64,000 nt of DNA from Actinomadura terrae (GTDB taxonomy: Bacteria > Actinomycetota > Actinomycetes > Streptosporangiales > Streptosporangiaceae): contig NZ_JAICDG010000002.1 in assembly GCF_022751215.1 (NCBI RefSeq), forward strand, positions 806,001-870,000, read 5' to 3'. Every line of letters begins with the position of its first letter. Position 1 is the stretch's first letter. Below are positions 35,859 through 47,310 of this stretch, piece by piece. A program made the position numbers and the translations under genes. The notes below the pieces were generated by a model. That model was not told the origin of the DNA, searched no databases, and saw nothing but the letters and a program-made list of their open reading frames with translations.

Positions 35859-35988
35859 CTGGAACGCGCCACCAAACGGCGGCCACCCCTGACTGGAACG
35901 CGCCACCGAGCTGGAACGCGCCGAAGCCGCTCAGCCGTGAGGCGTGTACGACGGGCCGCCCAGTAGCCGTCCTTGGCTGGAACGCGTC
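35859..35988. repeat. Four CTGGAACGCGCC short repeats
   Basis: CTGGAACGCGCC occurs at 35859-35870, 35893-35904 and 35911-35922, and CTGGAACGCGTC at 35977-35988, in the gap between YcaQ and the membrane-protein gene. It has no recognised role. Confidence 0.6.
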
Positions 35989-36012
35989 CCAGTTGGGATG
36001 TGCCGGGGGTGC

Positions 36013-36522
36013 CTAACCGTGTGGGGTCTGCTGCGGGTCCGTGGCGACGGGACGGTCGAGGGCCTCGCCCTGCTCGCCGCCGCGCCGCTTCTCGGTACGC
36101 GAGCCGAACAGCGAGTAGTCGACGATCTCGGGAATCACGCGCGGCGCGTCGACCACGACGTCCGAGAACAAGTGGACGACCCCGCTCACGATCATGCCGA
36201 CGACGATGATCGCGACGCCCACCCAGAACATGATCCAGGCCGGACCCAGGCAGATCGCGAGGCCGCCGACGACGAACCCCGCGAAGATGATCGCGACCGC
36301 GACCCACGAACTCGGCCGACCCGCGTGCGAACCATGCGAGCCGTGCGACCCGTGCGAACCCGCGTCCGACGAGCCACGCGACTCTCCCCCGGACGCGCCG
36401 GACGCGCCCACCGGTTCCCTGGCGTAAGATTCCTGTGACACTCTGCCACCAGACCGGCGCGCTCCGTGCGACTCGGACCCCTGAGACCCGTACGAGTCTC
36501 CTGTCTGCGCTTCTTCGGACAC
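36013..36522 (-). CDS. Small HGxxPAAW-like membrane protein
   Basis: A 169-residue protein: a Ser/Gly/His-rich disordered N-terminus with GSHGSHGSHGSH (about 58-66), the motif HAGRPSSW reminiscent of the HGxxPAAW family, then two transmembrane helices (VAVAIIFAGFVVGGLAICLG and FWVGVAIIVVGMIVSGVVH) and a charged tail. The second of two adjacent GTG codons (36522) has better spacing from a GGGGAGG site. It is divergent from secA; function is unknown. Confidence 0.78.
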   Translation of the reverse strand: MSEEAQTGDSYGSQGSESHGARRSGGRVSQESYAREPVGASGASGGESRGSSDAGSHGSHGSHGSHAGRPSSWVAVAIIFAGFVVGGLAICLGPAWIMFWVGVAIIVVGMIVSGVVHLFSDVVVDAPRVIPEIVDYSLFGSRTEKRRGGEQGEALDRPVATDPQQTPHG

Positions 36523-36605
36523 CACGCCTCCCCTTCCGTGCCGTTGGAGACCTATCCGGTACCCGAACGGTCAAACGGAACGTTCTGTGGATTGCGTTGC
36601 GGAGT

Positions 36606-36617
36606 GACCTAGACCAT
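36606..36617. promoter_or_regulatory. Weak dre-like sequence upstream of secA
   Basis: ACCTAGACCA with preceding TG at about 36606-36617 matches 10 of 12 bases of the DasR core TGGTCTAGACCA. It is about 90 bp upstream of secA. Low confidence, since only one arm is complete. Confidence 0.25.
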
Positions 36618-36704
36618 TCTGGATCTCGCCTACGATGGGCATCGTACGTGTGGTGTGCGCGCCGCCAGGAGCGGTGACCCACGATCTGCAAGGAGTCTTC
36701 GAGA

Positions 36705-39602
<2,898 letters not shown>

Positions 39603-39613
39603 CACCTGCACGC

Positions 39614-39648
39614 GAGCGGCCTCCCGGACCAGGTCCGGGAGGCCGCTC
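39614..39648 (+). terminator. secA terminator
   Basis: GAGCGGCCTCCCGGA (39614-39628) pairs perfectly with 39634-39648 across a CCAGG loop and is followed by CCCTTTCGC. It lies 11 bp after the secA stop. Confidence 0.85.
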
Positions 39649-39668
39649 CCTTTCGCGGGGACGCCGCG

Positions 39669-40403
39669 TCAGGGCCCGGTGGTCTCCACGGCGGTGCAGC
39701 GCCAGCGCCCCCGCACCAGCTCAAGCCGGAGCGCGAGCGCCCGCACCCGCCCCGCCACCACGACCACGGCCCCCACCTCCGCGACGTCCGGCGCGGGCCG
39801 CTGCAACCAACTGGACAAAACCCGCCCCGGCACAACCCGCCCCGTCTGGTGGGCGCCCGGCGGGACGGTGCTTCCAGAGGAGGCGGCGCGCTGTGGGGCG
39901 GTGCCGCGTCCGGGGGTGGCGGGGCGTGAGGGGACGGCGCGTCCGCGGGGTGGGTAGAGGCGTTCCAGTTCCTGGCAGACGGCCGGTACCGCCACCTGGG
40001 AGAGCTGGTGGCCGGGGCGTGCTCCGGACAGGACGTCCACGATGATGCGTACCGTCGCCTCGGCGCGTGCGCGCAGTTCGGTCTGCACGGTCTCGCCCGG
40101 CTGGACGAGGCGGAGCGGACGCGGCGGACGCGCATGCGACGGCGTCTGGTTCAGCGCGAGGGCGCCGTCCGTCTCCGGGGCCTCGGACGGCCTCCATCCG
40201 GAAGGGGCGCCAGAGGCGCGTCCCGCCGTGAAAGAGGCGGCCGGTACCTCAGGCAGGGGCCGTGCCGCGCCGGTTCCGCCACGTCCAGATGAGGCCGTGC
40301 TGGACGGCCGCGCGCCGTCGTCCCCCCACCGGGCGGACGACAGGACGGGCGTGTAGCGGACGATGCGAACGACGGACACCGGCTGGACGGGGCGTCGGCC
40401 CAC
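39669..40403 (-). CDS. Rv3235-family protein
   Basis: A 244-residue protein without signal or membrane segment. The N-terminus (VGRRPVQPVSVVRIVRYTPV) is followed by a disordered Ser/Arg/Gly/Pro-rich stretch. A conserved domain (about 105-244) includes LRARAEATVRIIVDVLSGARPGHQLSQVAVPAVCQELERLY and the C-terminal VVVVAGRVRALALRLELVRGRWRCTAVE. Rv3235-type proteins sit near secA in mycobacteria too; function is unknown. GTG 40403 follows GAGGAGG by 5 bp. It converges on secA. Confidence 0.85.
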   Translation of the reverse strand: MGRRPVQPVSVVRIVRYTPVLSSARWGDDGARPSSTASSGRGGTGAARPLPEVPAASFTAGRASGAPSGWRPSEAPETDGALALNQTPSHARPPRPLRLVQPGETVQTELRARAEATVRIIVDVLSGARPGHQLSQVAVPAVCQELERLYPPRGRAVPSRPATPGRGTAPQRAASSGSTVPPGAHQTGRVVPGRVLSSWLQRPAPDVAEVGAVVVVAGRVRALALRLELVRGRWRCTAVETTGP

Positions 40404-40521
40404 GGGTACCTCCTCGAATCGGGTTCGAGAAAAGGAGTCCTGAGCGGCCGAAAAAATACATGCTGACCACATGCGGCCAATTCCGCATCCCCAAATATCC
40501 GCGGATATCCAGGAGAAAAGG

Positions 40522-40555
40522 GCGGCGGCGGGGCGGTGGAGCGCCCCGCCGCCGC
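40522..40555 (-). terminator. Terminator of the dasR-EIIC operon
   Basis: GCGGCGGCGGGGCG (40522-40535) pairs perfectly with 40542-40555. On the minus strand the stem is followed by CCTTTTCTCC, a short U-rich run, so this is a plausible intrinsic terminator for the EIIC gene at 40607. Confidence 0.75.
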
Positions 40556-40606
40556 GTGGAGGGAGAGTCCCGGACGGGGTGTGGGGAGGTTCCGGGGCTC
40601 TCGGGG

Positions 40607-41983
40607 TCAGCCGGAGGCGGGGGAGTCCTGGGACGATCTGCGGCCGGAGCCGCGCGCGGGTTTGGCGCCCGCGGCCAGTTCCGGGTTGGAGCTCGGATCG
40701 GCGGCCACCGACTCCTCGCCCTCGGGTTCTCGTCCCGGCGTGGCGAAGTTGAATCTCACGATGAGGAACTTGAACACGAAGTAGTAGACGAAGAAGTACA
40801 GGACCCCCAGGCCGATGATCAGCGGCAGGCCCTTGGTGTTGTCCTTGGACGCGTTCAGCAGCATGTCGATGCCGCCCGCCGAGAAGCCGAAGCCCATCTG
40901 GGCGCCGACGGCCTCCATCAGGGCCATGGAGAGGCCGGTCAGCACGACGTGCACCGCGTACAGGACGGGCGCGACGAACATGAACGCGAACTCGATCGGC
41001 TCGGTGACGCCGGTGACGAAGGCGGTGAGCGCGGCGGAGATCATGATGCCGCCGACGGCGGGGCGGCGGTGCGGGGGCGCCGCGCGCCAGATGGCGAGGG
41101 CGGCGCCGGGCAGGCCGAACATCAGGACGGGGAAGAACCCGGCGGTGAAGCCGCCCGCGTGCGGGTCGCCGGCCAGGTAGCGGTTGATCTCGCCGTGCAC
41201 GACGCTGCCGTCCGGGCCCTTGTAGTCGCCGAACACGTACCAGATCAGGGAGTTCGGGATGTGGTGCAGGCCGAAGGGGAGCAGGAGCCGGTTGACGACG
41301 CCGTAGACGCCCGCGCCGAGCGCGCCCGCGCCGGTGATCCAGTCGCCGAAGTCGGTCAGCCAGTTGCCGAAGACGGGCCAGATGAAGCCGATCACGACGC
41401 CGAGGCCGAGCGACGCGACCGCGGTGATGATCGGGACGAACCGGCGGCCGCCGAAGAACGCCAGGTAGGTGGGCAGTTTCACGCGGCTGAAGCGCTGGTA
41501 GAGCAACGCGGCGACGACGCCGATCAGGATGCCCCCGAGGACGTCGGTCGGGTTCTTCGCGCCGAAGTCGATGACCTGCTTGGTCGCGCCGTCCTGGACC
41601 TTGGTGATCAGCACGCCGTCCTTGAGGTCGGCGGAGTGCGAGAACATGATCTTGGTGACCTGGTCGAAGACGAGGTACCCGGCGAGGGCGGCGAGGGCGG
41701 TGGAGCCGTCGGACTTCTTCGCGAACCCGATGGCGACGCCGACCGCGAACAGCAGCGGCAGGTGGTCGAACAGGGCCTGCCCCGCGCCGCCGACGACCTC
41801 GGCGACACGCGTCCAGCCGAGCCCGTCCGCGCCCAGCATGTCCTTCTGGCCGAGCCGGAAGAGCAGGGCCGCGGCGGGCAGGACGGCGATCGGCAGCATG
41901 AGGCTGCGGCCGATCCGCTGGAGCACCGCGAGGATGCTCGACCCTCGGCGCGGCGCGCCCGCGTCCACGGTTGTCGAAGTCAT
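40607..41983 (-). CDS. PTS EIIC permease, N-acetylglucosamine type (first)
   Basis: A 458-residue EIIC of the glucose/GlcNAc class. It starts with LQRIGRSLMLPIAVLPAAALLFRLGQ, has about ten hydrophobic segments and contains the substrate-region FGLHHIPNSLIWYVFGDYKG with NRYLAGDPHAGGFTAGFFPVLMFGLPGAALA, plus TGVTEPIEFAFMFVAPVLY. It transports and phosphorylates the sugar using the EIIB phosphate. It lies 21 bp downstream of dasR, and GGAGGAA precedes the ATG. The long polar C-terminal tail is a minor difference from the second copy at 43282. Confidence 0.93.
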   Translation of the reverse strand: MTSTTVDAGAPRRGSSILAVLQRIGRSLMLPIAVLPAAALLFRLGQKDMLGADGLGWTRVAEVVGGAGQALFDHLPLLFAVGVAIGFAKKSDGSTALAALAGYLVFDQVTKIMFSHSADLKDGVLITKVQDGATKQVIDFGAKNPTDVLGGILIGVVAALLYQRFSRVKLPTYLAFFGGRRFVPIITAVASLGLGVVIGFIWPVFGNWLTDFGDWITGAGALGAGVYGVVNRLLLPFGLHHIPNSLIWYVFGDYKGPDGSVVHGEINRYLAGDPHAGGFTAGFFPVLMFGLPGAALAIWRAAPPHRRPAVGGIMISAALTAFVTGVTEPIEFAFMFVAPVLYAVHVVLTGLSMALMEAVGAQMGFGFSAGGIDMLLNASKDNTKGLPLIIGLGVLYFFVYYFVFKFLIVRFNFATPGREPEGEESVAADPSSNPELAAGAKPARGSGRRSSQDSPASG

Positions 41984-42004
41984 CGGGGGTTCCTCCTCAG
42001 GGGG

Positions 42005-42745
42005 TTAGGAGTGCGGCGGGGGGTTTCCGAGGGCCGTGTGGATCTGGTAGCGGTCCGCCCTGTAGGTCGAGACGCCGAGCTCGGCGCAGATGCCGCCGGT
42101 GTAGGAGCGGCGTTGCAGCATCAGGACGGCGCTGCCGCGGGGGATCTGGAGGTTCCGGGCGTCGGCGGCGTCGGCGAGGCCGGCGTCGATGGTCTGGTCG
42201 CCCGCGTCGAAGACCAGGCCGTACACCGCCTCCAGGACGCCGTAGAGGGAGCGGTCGGCGAGTCGCCGGTCGAGCAGGTCGGGGGCGAGCGAGGCGAGGA
42301 TATGGGCACGTTCCAGAGCCATCGGCTCGCCGTCGGCGGTCCGCAGCCGCTCGATGATGTGGATCTCGGTGCCCGGCTCGACCTCGAAGATGCGGGCGAG
42401 GCGGGCGTCGGCGGGGACCGTCCTGCGGTCGAGGTCCACGGCGCCGGGCCGCAGCCCGCGGCTGAGCATGTCCTCGGTGAAGGAGACGAGCCGCAGCGGC
42501 ATCTCGATCTTGGGACGGGCGACGAACGTGCCCTTGCCGGGGACGCGGTAGAGCCGCCCCTCGGAGACGAGCTGGTCGACGCCCTGGCGGACGGTCATGC
42601 GCGACAGCTCGTACCGGACGCACAGTTCGCGCTCGGACGGGATCGGTGCGTCGACGGGCAGCTCGGCGCTCTCGATCAGGTCCAGCAGGATGGCGCGGAG
42701 CTGGAAGTACTTCGGTACCGGGCTGTGCGGATCGATGGCTGTCAC
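42005..42745 (-). CDS. dasR: GntR-family regulator DasR
   Basis: A 246-residue HutC-type GntR regulator. The winged helix (about 10-80) has YFQLRAILLDLIE, PSERELCVRYELSRMTVRQGVDQLVSEGRLYRVPGKGTFVA. The UTRA ligand domain includes MLSRGLRPGAVDLDRR and RTADGEPMALERAHI. DasR in streptomycetes senses glucosamine-6-phosphate and represses GlcNAc uptake and breakdown and, indirectly, antibiotic genes through dre sites (TGGTCTAGACCA). Two dre-like sites lie at 43177 and 44686. It is followed by EIIC in the same operon. Confidence 0.92.
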   Translation of the reverse strand: MTAIDPHSPVPKYFQLRAILLDLIESAELPVDAPIPSERELCVRYELSRMTVRQGVDQLVSEGRLYRVPGKGTFVARPKIEMPLRLVSFTEDMLSRGLRPGAVDLDRRTVPADARLARIFEVEPGTEIHIIERLRTADGEPMALERAHILASLAPDLLDRRLADRSLYGVLEAVYGLVFDAGDQTIDAGLADAADARNLQIPRGSAVLMLQRRSYTGGICAELGVSTYRADRYQIHTALGNPPPHS

Positions 42746-43281
42746 GGGGGAGTCCTCGATGGCCGGGGCCGGAGCGACGGGGTCGGCGGGCGGGCGGACG
42801 GATGGTCTCGGACGGGCGGCGGCTCGAGCGGGCGGCGAACCGGGACGGTCGGCTCGGGGTGGCCCGAGCCCGGGGATTCGTCCCCCCGGACGCGTCCCCC
42901 GAACGTGCTGAACCGTTCCAACGCCCGCGAACGTCCCCGAAAGGCCTCCGGACCACCGGGACGCGCGTAGGCGACACGCGCGGGTGACGCACGCACGCGA
43001 CGCGTCCGGGCGCGACCGGTCCGGCGGTGGCCGGTGGTGAACGCGACCGGGTCGGTGCGACCGGCAGGGGGTTGCCGGGACGGCCGCACAAAGGGCGTGA
43101 CCAGGTCGGACGTCGTCCGGGGCGCAATGCTACGGAGGGGACAGGGGTTTTAGTTGTGATTTGGCTTGGTTCGTACTGGTCTAGGCCGGACTAGACCACA
43201 TTCGGGAAAGACATGTCAATGCACAGATCCGTAACGAGCAGGTCACGGCTCCATCCTCTCAAGATCGAATGAATGCGCAGG
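42746..43281. other. dasR upstream region
   Basis: About 535 bp with several CGGTCGG/GCGACCGG-like short repeats and the dre site at 43177. A minus-strand TAGCAT -10-like element lies at 43127-43132, 45 bp from the dre. No gene was recognised. Confidence 0.4.
43177..43198. promoter_or_regulatory. Compound dre-like operator upstream of dasR
   Basis: TGGTCTAG (43177-43184), 6 bp GCCGGA, then CTAGACCA (43191-43198) is a perfect inverted repeat of the dre half-sites. It can be read as two overlapping imperfect dre elements with centres 14 bp apart. Confidence 0.75.
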
Positions 43282-44598
43282 TCAGGTGGCCGGTTCGGCA
43301 CCCTCTCCGGCGCCCGCTTCGGGCGGTCCGTCCTCCTCCCGTTCGCGGCCGGGTGTGGGCAGGTCGAACTTCTTGATCACGAACATGAACACCGTGTAGT
43401 AGAGGAAGAAGTAGACCACTCCCAGCGCCACGACCAGCCACAAATGCCGTGTGTTGTCCTTGGTGGCGTTCAGCAGCATGTCGATCAGCCCGGCGGAGAA
43501 ACTGAAGCCGAGCTGCGCGTCCGCCGCCGCCAGAACGTACATCGAGATACCCGTGAGCAGGACATGGATCACATACAGCAGCGGCGCGACGAACATGAAC
43601 GAGAACTCGATCGGCTCGGTGACCCCGCAGACGAACGCGGTGAGCGCCGCCGAGATCATCAGGCCGCCGACCGCGCCGCGCCGGTGCGGCGCCGCCGAGC
43701 GCCAGATCGCCATCGCGGCGCCGGGCAGGCCGAACATCAGCACGGGGAAGAACCCGGCGAGGAACTTGCCCGCGTGCGGGTCGCCCGCGAGGTAGCGGTT
43801 GATCTCGCCGTGCACGACGCCGTCCGGCCCCTTGTAGGTGCCGAACACGAACCAGATCAGCGAGTTCAGGATGTGGTGCAGGCCGAACGGGAGCAGCAGC
43901 CGGTTCGCGACGCCGTAGATCCCGGCGCCGACCGCGCCGAGCCCGGTGAGCCAGTCGCCGAAGTCGTCGATCCAGCCGCCGACCGTCGGCCACACGAAGC
44001 CGAAGACGACGCCGAGCACCAGCGCCGCCCCGGCCGAGATGATCGGGACGAACCGCCGCCCGCCGAAGAACGCCAGCCACGACACCAGCTTCACGCGGTA
44101 GAAGCGCTGGTAGAGCAGGGCGACCATGAGGCCGACGACGATGCCGCCGAGCACCTGGGTCGGGTTCTTCAGCCCGTACCCGATCGTCTCCTGGAGCGAG
44201 CCGTCCTCCTGGCGGACCATCTCCACGACCGTGCCCTTGAGCTCGCTGGTGTGCGAGAACATCACCTTGGAGACGCGGTCGAACACGAGGTAGGCGGCGA
44301 CGGCGGCGAGCGCGGTGGACCCGTCGGACTTCTTGGCGAACCCGATCGCCACGCCGACCGCGAACAGCAGCGCGAGGTTGTCGAGCAGCGCGCCGCCCGC
44401 CGCCGCGAAGACCTCGGCGACCCGGTTCCAGCCGAGGCCGTCGACGCCGAGCAGGTCGTCCTGGCCGAGGCGCAGCAGGATTCCCGCCGCGGGCAGGACG
44501 GCGATCGGCAGCATGAGGCTGCGGCCGATCCGTTGCAGCACCCCGAACGTGGCGGACCACGCCCCCCGCATTCCTCCGGCCTCGGTCGTGGCACTCAT
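43282..44598 (-). CDS. PTS EIIC permease, N-acetylglucosamine type (second)
   Basis: A 438-residue EIIC closely related to the one at 40607: LQRIGRSLMLPIAVLPAAGILLRLGQ, FGLHHILNSLIWFVFGTYKG, YLAGDPHAGKFLAGFFPVLMFGLPGAAMAIWR, and CGVTEPIEFSFMFVAPLLY. Start ATG 44596-44598. It is divergent from nagA across a 30-bp palindromic dre site. Two permeases for one EIIB/EIIA set may differ in substrate (GlcNAc, glucosamine or glucose) or affinity. No EIIB domain is fused. Confidence 0.93.
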   Translation of the reverse strand: MSATTEAGGMRGAWSATFGVLQRIGRSLMLPIAVLPAAGILLRLGQDDLLGVDGLGWNRVAEVFAAAGGALLDNLALLFAVGVAIGFAKKSDGSTALAAVAAYLVFDRVSKVMFSHTSELKGTVVEMVRQEDGSLQETIGYGLKNPTQVLGGIVVGLMVALLYQRFYRVKLVSWLAFFGGRRFVPIISAGAALVLGVVFGFVWPTVGGWIDDFGDWLTGLGAVGAGIYGVANRLLLPFGLHHILNSLIWFVFGTYKGPDGVVHGEINRYLAGDPHAGKFLAGFFPVLMFGLPGAAMAIWRSAAPHRRGAVGGLMISAALTAFVCGVTEPIEFSFMFVAPLLYVIHVLLTGISMYVLAAADAQLGFSFSAGLIDMLLNATKDNTRHLWLVVALGVVYFFLYYTVFMFVIKKFDLPTPGREREEDGPPEAGAGEGAEPAT

Positions 44599-44685
44599 GA
44601 GCGGATGACCCTCCCCCGAGAGGCCCGATCCCGGACGAGTTCGGGCCGACGTCTTCAGCTCGCTTCACTAGGTGAGATAAGGTGC

Positions 44686-44715
44686 GTACTGGTCTAGTCC
44701 GGACTAGACCAGTAC
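44686..44715. promoter_or_regulatory. 30-bp palindromic dre operator between EIIC2 and nagA
   Basis: GTACTGGTCTAGTCC (44686-44700) and its exact reverse complement (44701-44715) form a 30-bp palindrome containing TGGTCTAG and CTAGACCA 6 bp apart. It lies between divergent promoters and is the obvious DasR binding site. Confidence 0.85.
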
Positions 44716-44765
44716 GCCCCGGCGGCGACGTTCCGCGATCGTCGCGTCACAGAGAGCGCGCTCCA

Positions 44766-45926
44766 ATGGCATCACTACTGATCAGCGCTGAGCACATGAT
44801 CACTACCCCCGAGGGTGGTCCTACCCGCGTACTCTCCCCGGGATTCGTCCGAGCGGAGAACGGCGTGATCACCGAGGTCGGGGAGGGCCGCCCGCCCGGC
44901 GTGCCCGACGCCGACCTCGGCGAGGGCCTGCTCGCCCCCGGGCTCGTCGATCTCCAGGTGAACGGGTTCTTCGGCTACGACATGGTCGACGCCGATGTGG
45001 ACCAGTGGCGCACGGTCGTCTCCCGCCTCCCCGAGACCGGCGTGACCGCGTTCATGCCGACGTTCATCACCGCCCCCGTCCAGGTGCAGGCACAGGCGCT
45101 GCTGCGCACCCGCGACCTGCTGCCCGACCTCGCGTCCGGCACCAAGGTCCTCGGCGTCCACCTCGAAGGGCCGTTCCTGTCGGAGAAGCGGAAGGGCGCG
45201 CACAACGCCGCGTACCTGACCGACCCGACGCCCGAGGCGATCGCGACGCTGCTGGAGACCGGCCTGGTCAAACTCGTCACGCTGGCGCCCGAACGCGACG
45301 GCGCGCTGGAGGCGATCCGCACGCTGGACGCGGCCGGGGTGCTGGTCAGCGTCGGGCACAGCGACGCCTCCGCCGCCCAGACCGCGGCCGCCGCCGACGC
45401 GGGCGCCCGCATGGTCACCCACATCTTCAACGCGCAGAGCGGCGTCGGGCACCGCGACCCGGGCGTCGCGACGCAGGCGCTGATCGACCGGCGGCTGCAC
45501 CCCGGGCTGATCCTCGACCTGCACCACGTCTCCCCGGAGGCGGCGAAGCTCGTCTTCCAGGCGGCGGGCGGACGGGTGCTGCTCGTCACCGACGCCGCCT
45601 CCTCCGCCGGGATGCCGCCCGGCACATACGAACTCGGCGGCGAGCCGATCACGATGCCCGAGCAGGGGCCGCCGCTGCGCGCGGACGGTACGCTCGCCGG
45701 GTCCGGCCTCCGGCTGGACGAGGCGCTCGGCAACGCCGCCGCCCTCGGCATCGACACCGCGACGGCCGTGGACGCGGCGACCCGCGTCCCCGCCGACCTG
45801 GTGGGCCGGGCCGACATCGGCCGCATCGCGCCGGGCGCGGCGGCCGACCTGGTCTGGCTCGGCCCCGACCACCGCGCGCATGCGACCTGGATCAACGGGC
45901 AGAAAGTCTTCGGAGGGGGATCATGA
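44766..45926 (+). CDS. nagA: N-acetylglucosamine-6-phosphate deacetylase
   Basis: A 386-residue amidohydrolase removing acetate from GlcNAc-6-phosphate to give glucosamine-6-phosphate, the DasR effector. Motifs are GLVDLQVNGFFGYD, VHLEGPFLSEKRKGAH, VGHSDASAAQ, THIFNAQSGVGHRDPG, HHVSPEAAKL and VTDAASSAGMPPG, the last carrying the catalytic Asp. The start ATG 44766 follows the dre site. The following gene overlaps its stop (ATGA). MTHLFNAM in most relatives reads THIFNAQSG here. Confidence 0.95.
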   Translation: MASLLISAEHMITTPEGGPTRVLSPGFVRAENGVITEVGEGRPPGVPDADLGEGLLAPGLVDLQVNGFFGYDMVDADVDQWRTVVSRLPETGVTAFMPTFITAPVQVQAQALLRTRDLLPDLASGTKVLGVHLEGPFLSEKRKGAHNAAYLTDPTPEAIATLLETGLVKLVTLAPERDGALEAIRTLDAAGVLVSVGHSDASAAQTAAAADAGARMVTHIFNAQSGVGHRDPGVATQALIDRRLHPGLILDLHHVSPEAAKLVFQAAGGRVLLVTDAASSAGMPPGTYELGGEPITMPEQGPPLRADGTLAGSGLRLDEALGNAAALGIDTATAVDAATRVPADLVGRADIGRIAPGAAADLVWLGPDHRAHATWINGQKVFGGGS

Positions 45927-46963
45927 CCAGTCAGATGCGCGCCGAGATCGGCCAGCAGCCCGACGCGCTCGCCCGGACGGTGGGCGCGCTGCTGCCGCGG
46001 CTGCCCGAGATCGCGGAGCTCGCCCGCGAGACCCGGCAGGTGCTGTTCATCGCGCGCGGCTCGTCCGACAACGCCGCCGTGTACGGGCGCTACCTGGTCG
46101 AGGCGCACACCGGACGGCTGTCCACGCTGGCCGCGCCCTCGATCGCCACGACCTACAAGCGGCGCGTCGACCTGACCGGCGTGCTCGCCGTGGCGATCAG
46201 CCAGTCCGGCAAGACCGAGGAGATCGTCGAGACGCTCGACTGGGCCGCCGCGGGCGGCGCCCGGACCGTCGCCGTCACCAACGGCGCCGGGTCCCCGCTG
46301 GCCGAGGCCGCGGAGGTCGCGCTGCTCACCGAGGCGGGCGACGAGATCGCCGTCCCGGCCACCAAGACCTACACCACGCAGCTCGCCGCGCTGTCGGTGC
46401 TGGCGCTCGGGCTCGGCGCCGACGTCCCGGTCGACGACCTGCGGCGCGTCCCGGACGAGGTGGCGCGGCTGATCGCGCTGACCGAGGCGTCCCCGGCGCT
46501 GGAGCAGATCGTCGAGGCGCTGGCGCAGGTCCCGGGCGCGGTCGTGTCCGGACGCGGCATCGCGTTCGGCACCGCGCTGGAGCTCGCTCTCAAGATCAAG
46601 GAGGCGTGCTACCTGCACGCGATGGGCCTGTCCTACGCCGACCTGCTGCACGGCCCCATCGCCGTCGTCGACGACCAGACGCCCGCGCTGCTGGTCGCCG
46701 CCGACTCGGGACCGACGCTGCCCGGCACGATCGCGCTGGCCCGCCGGGTCGAGGGCGCGGGCGCGCACGCGTTCGGCGTCGGCGGCGGCTCCGGGCTCGC
46801 CGAGGCGTGCACGGCCGCGCTGCCCGGCCCGGGCCTGCCCGAGTGGGTCGCGCCGCTGGGGCTGATCGTCCCCGGCCAGATCCTGGTCGAGAACCTGGCC
46901 CGGCGGCTCGGCATCGACCCCGACGTCCCGCGCGGGCTGAACAAGGTCACGCAGACCGACTGA
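45923..46963 (+). CDS. SIS-domain glucosamine-6-phosphate deaminase/isomerase (GlmS-like)
   Basis: A 346-residue protein with two SIS folds and no glutaminase domain: FIARGSSDNAAVYGRYL, AISQSGKTEEIVETL, EIAVPATKTYTTQLAALS, and C-terminal ALELALKIKEACYLHAMGLSYADLLHGP. Such NagB-II-type proteins convert glucosamine-6-phosphate to fructose-6-phosphate and ammonia. ATG 45923 overlaps the nagA TGA, so the two steps are coupled. No classical NagB is present in the window, so this is the likely deaminase. Confidence 0.88.
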   Translation: MTSQMRAEIGQQPDALARTVGALLPRLPEIAELARETRQVLFIARGSSDNAAVYGRYLVEAHTGRLSTLAAPSIATTYKRRVDLTGVLAVAISQSGKTEEIVETLDWAAAGGARTVAVTNGAGSPLAEAAEVALLTEAGDEIAVPATKTYTTQLAALSVLALGLGADVPVDDLRRVPDEVARLIALTEASPALEQIVEALAQVPGAVVSGRGIAFGTALELALKIKEACYLHAMGLSYADLLHGPIAVVDDQTPALLVAADSGPTLPGTIALARRVEGAGAHAFGVGGGSGLAEACTAALPGPGLPEWVAPLGLIVPGQILVENLARRLGIDPDVPRGLNKVTQTD

Positions 46964-47062
46964 GCCGCGCCGGCGGCCCCGGCACGTCCCCGGGGTCGCC
47001 GACCAGGCCGCCCACCTGGCAACTTGGAACGAGCCAGCCACCCCGAACGAAACGAGAGAGCA

Positions 47063-47296
47063 ATGGACAAGGCCGAGGCCATCGTCGCCGCGCTGGGCGG
47101 CGCCGACAACATCGTGGAGATCGAGCCGTGCGCGACCCGGTTGCGCACCGAGGTCAGCGACGCCGGACGGGTCGACGAGGCCGGCCTGAAGCGGGCTGGC
47201 GCGTTCGGCGTCATGCGCAGCGGCACCGTCGTCCAGGTCGTGGTCGGCCCCGAGGCCGACACCATCGCCAGCGACATCGAGGACATCCTCGAGTGA
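47063..47296 (+). CDS. PTS EIIB component, glucose/GlcNAc class
   Basis: A 77-residue stand-alone EIIB. The phospho-accepting Cys23 is in IEIEPCATRLRTEV, and FGVMRSGTVVQVVVGPEAD is the family end. It relays phosphate from EIIA to the sugar on EIIC. The ATG at 47063 is preceded by GAGAGAG. It is followed 14 bp later by the EIIA gene. Confidence 0.94.
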   Translation: MDKAEAIVAALGGADNIVEIEPCATRLRTEVSDAGRVDEAGLKRAGAFGVMRSGTVVQVVVGPEADTIASDIEDILE

Positions 47297-47310
47297 GAGG
47301 AGCGCTCACG

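Noticed and set aside
40413..40428. LexA/SOS box-like CTCGAATCGGGTTCGAG before the Rv3235-family gene
   Set aside because: The spacing between half-sites is one base short of TCGAAC-N4-GTTCGA and it overlaps the gene's ribosome-binding region.
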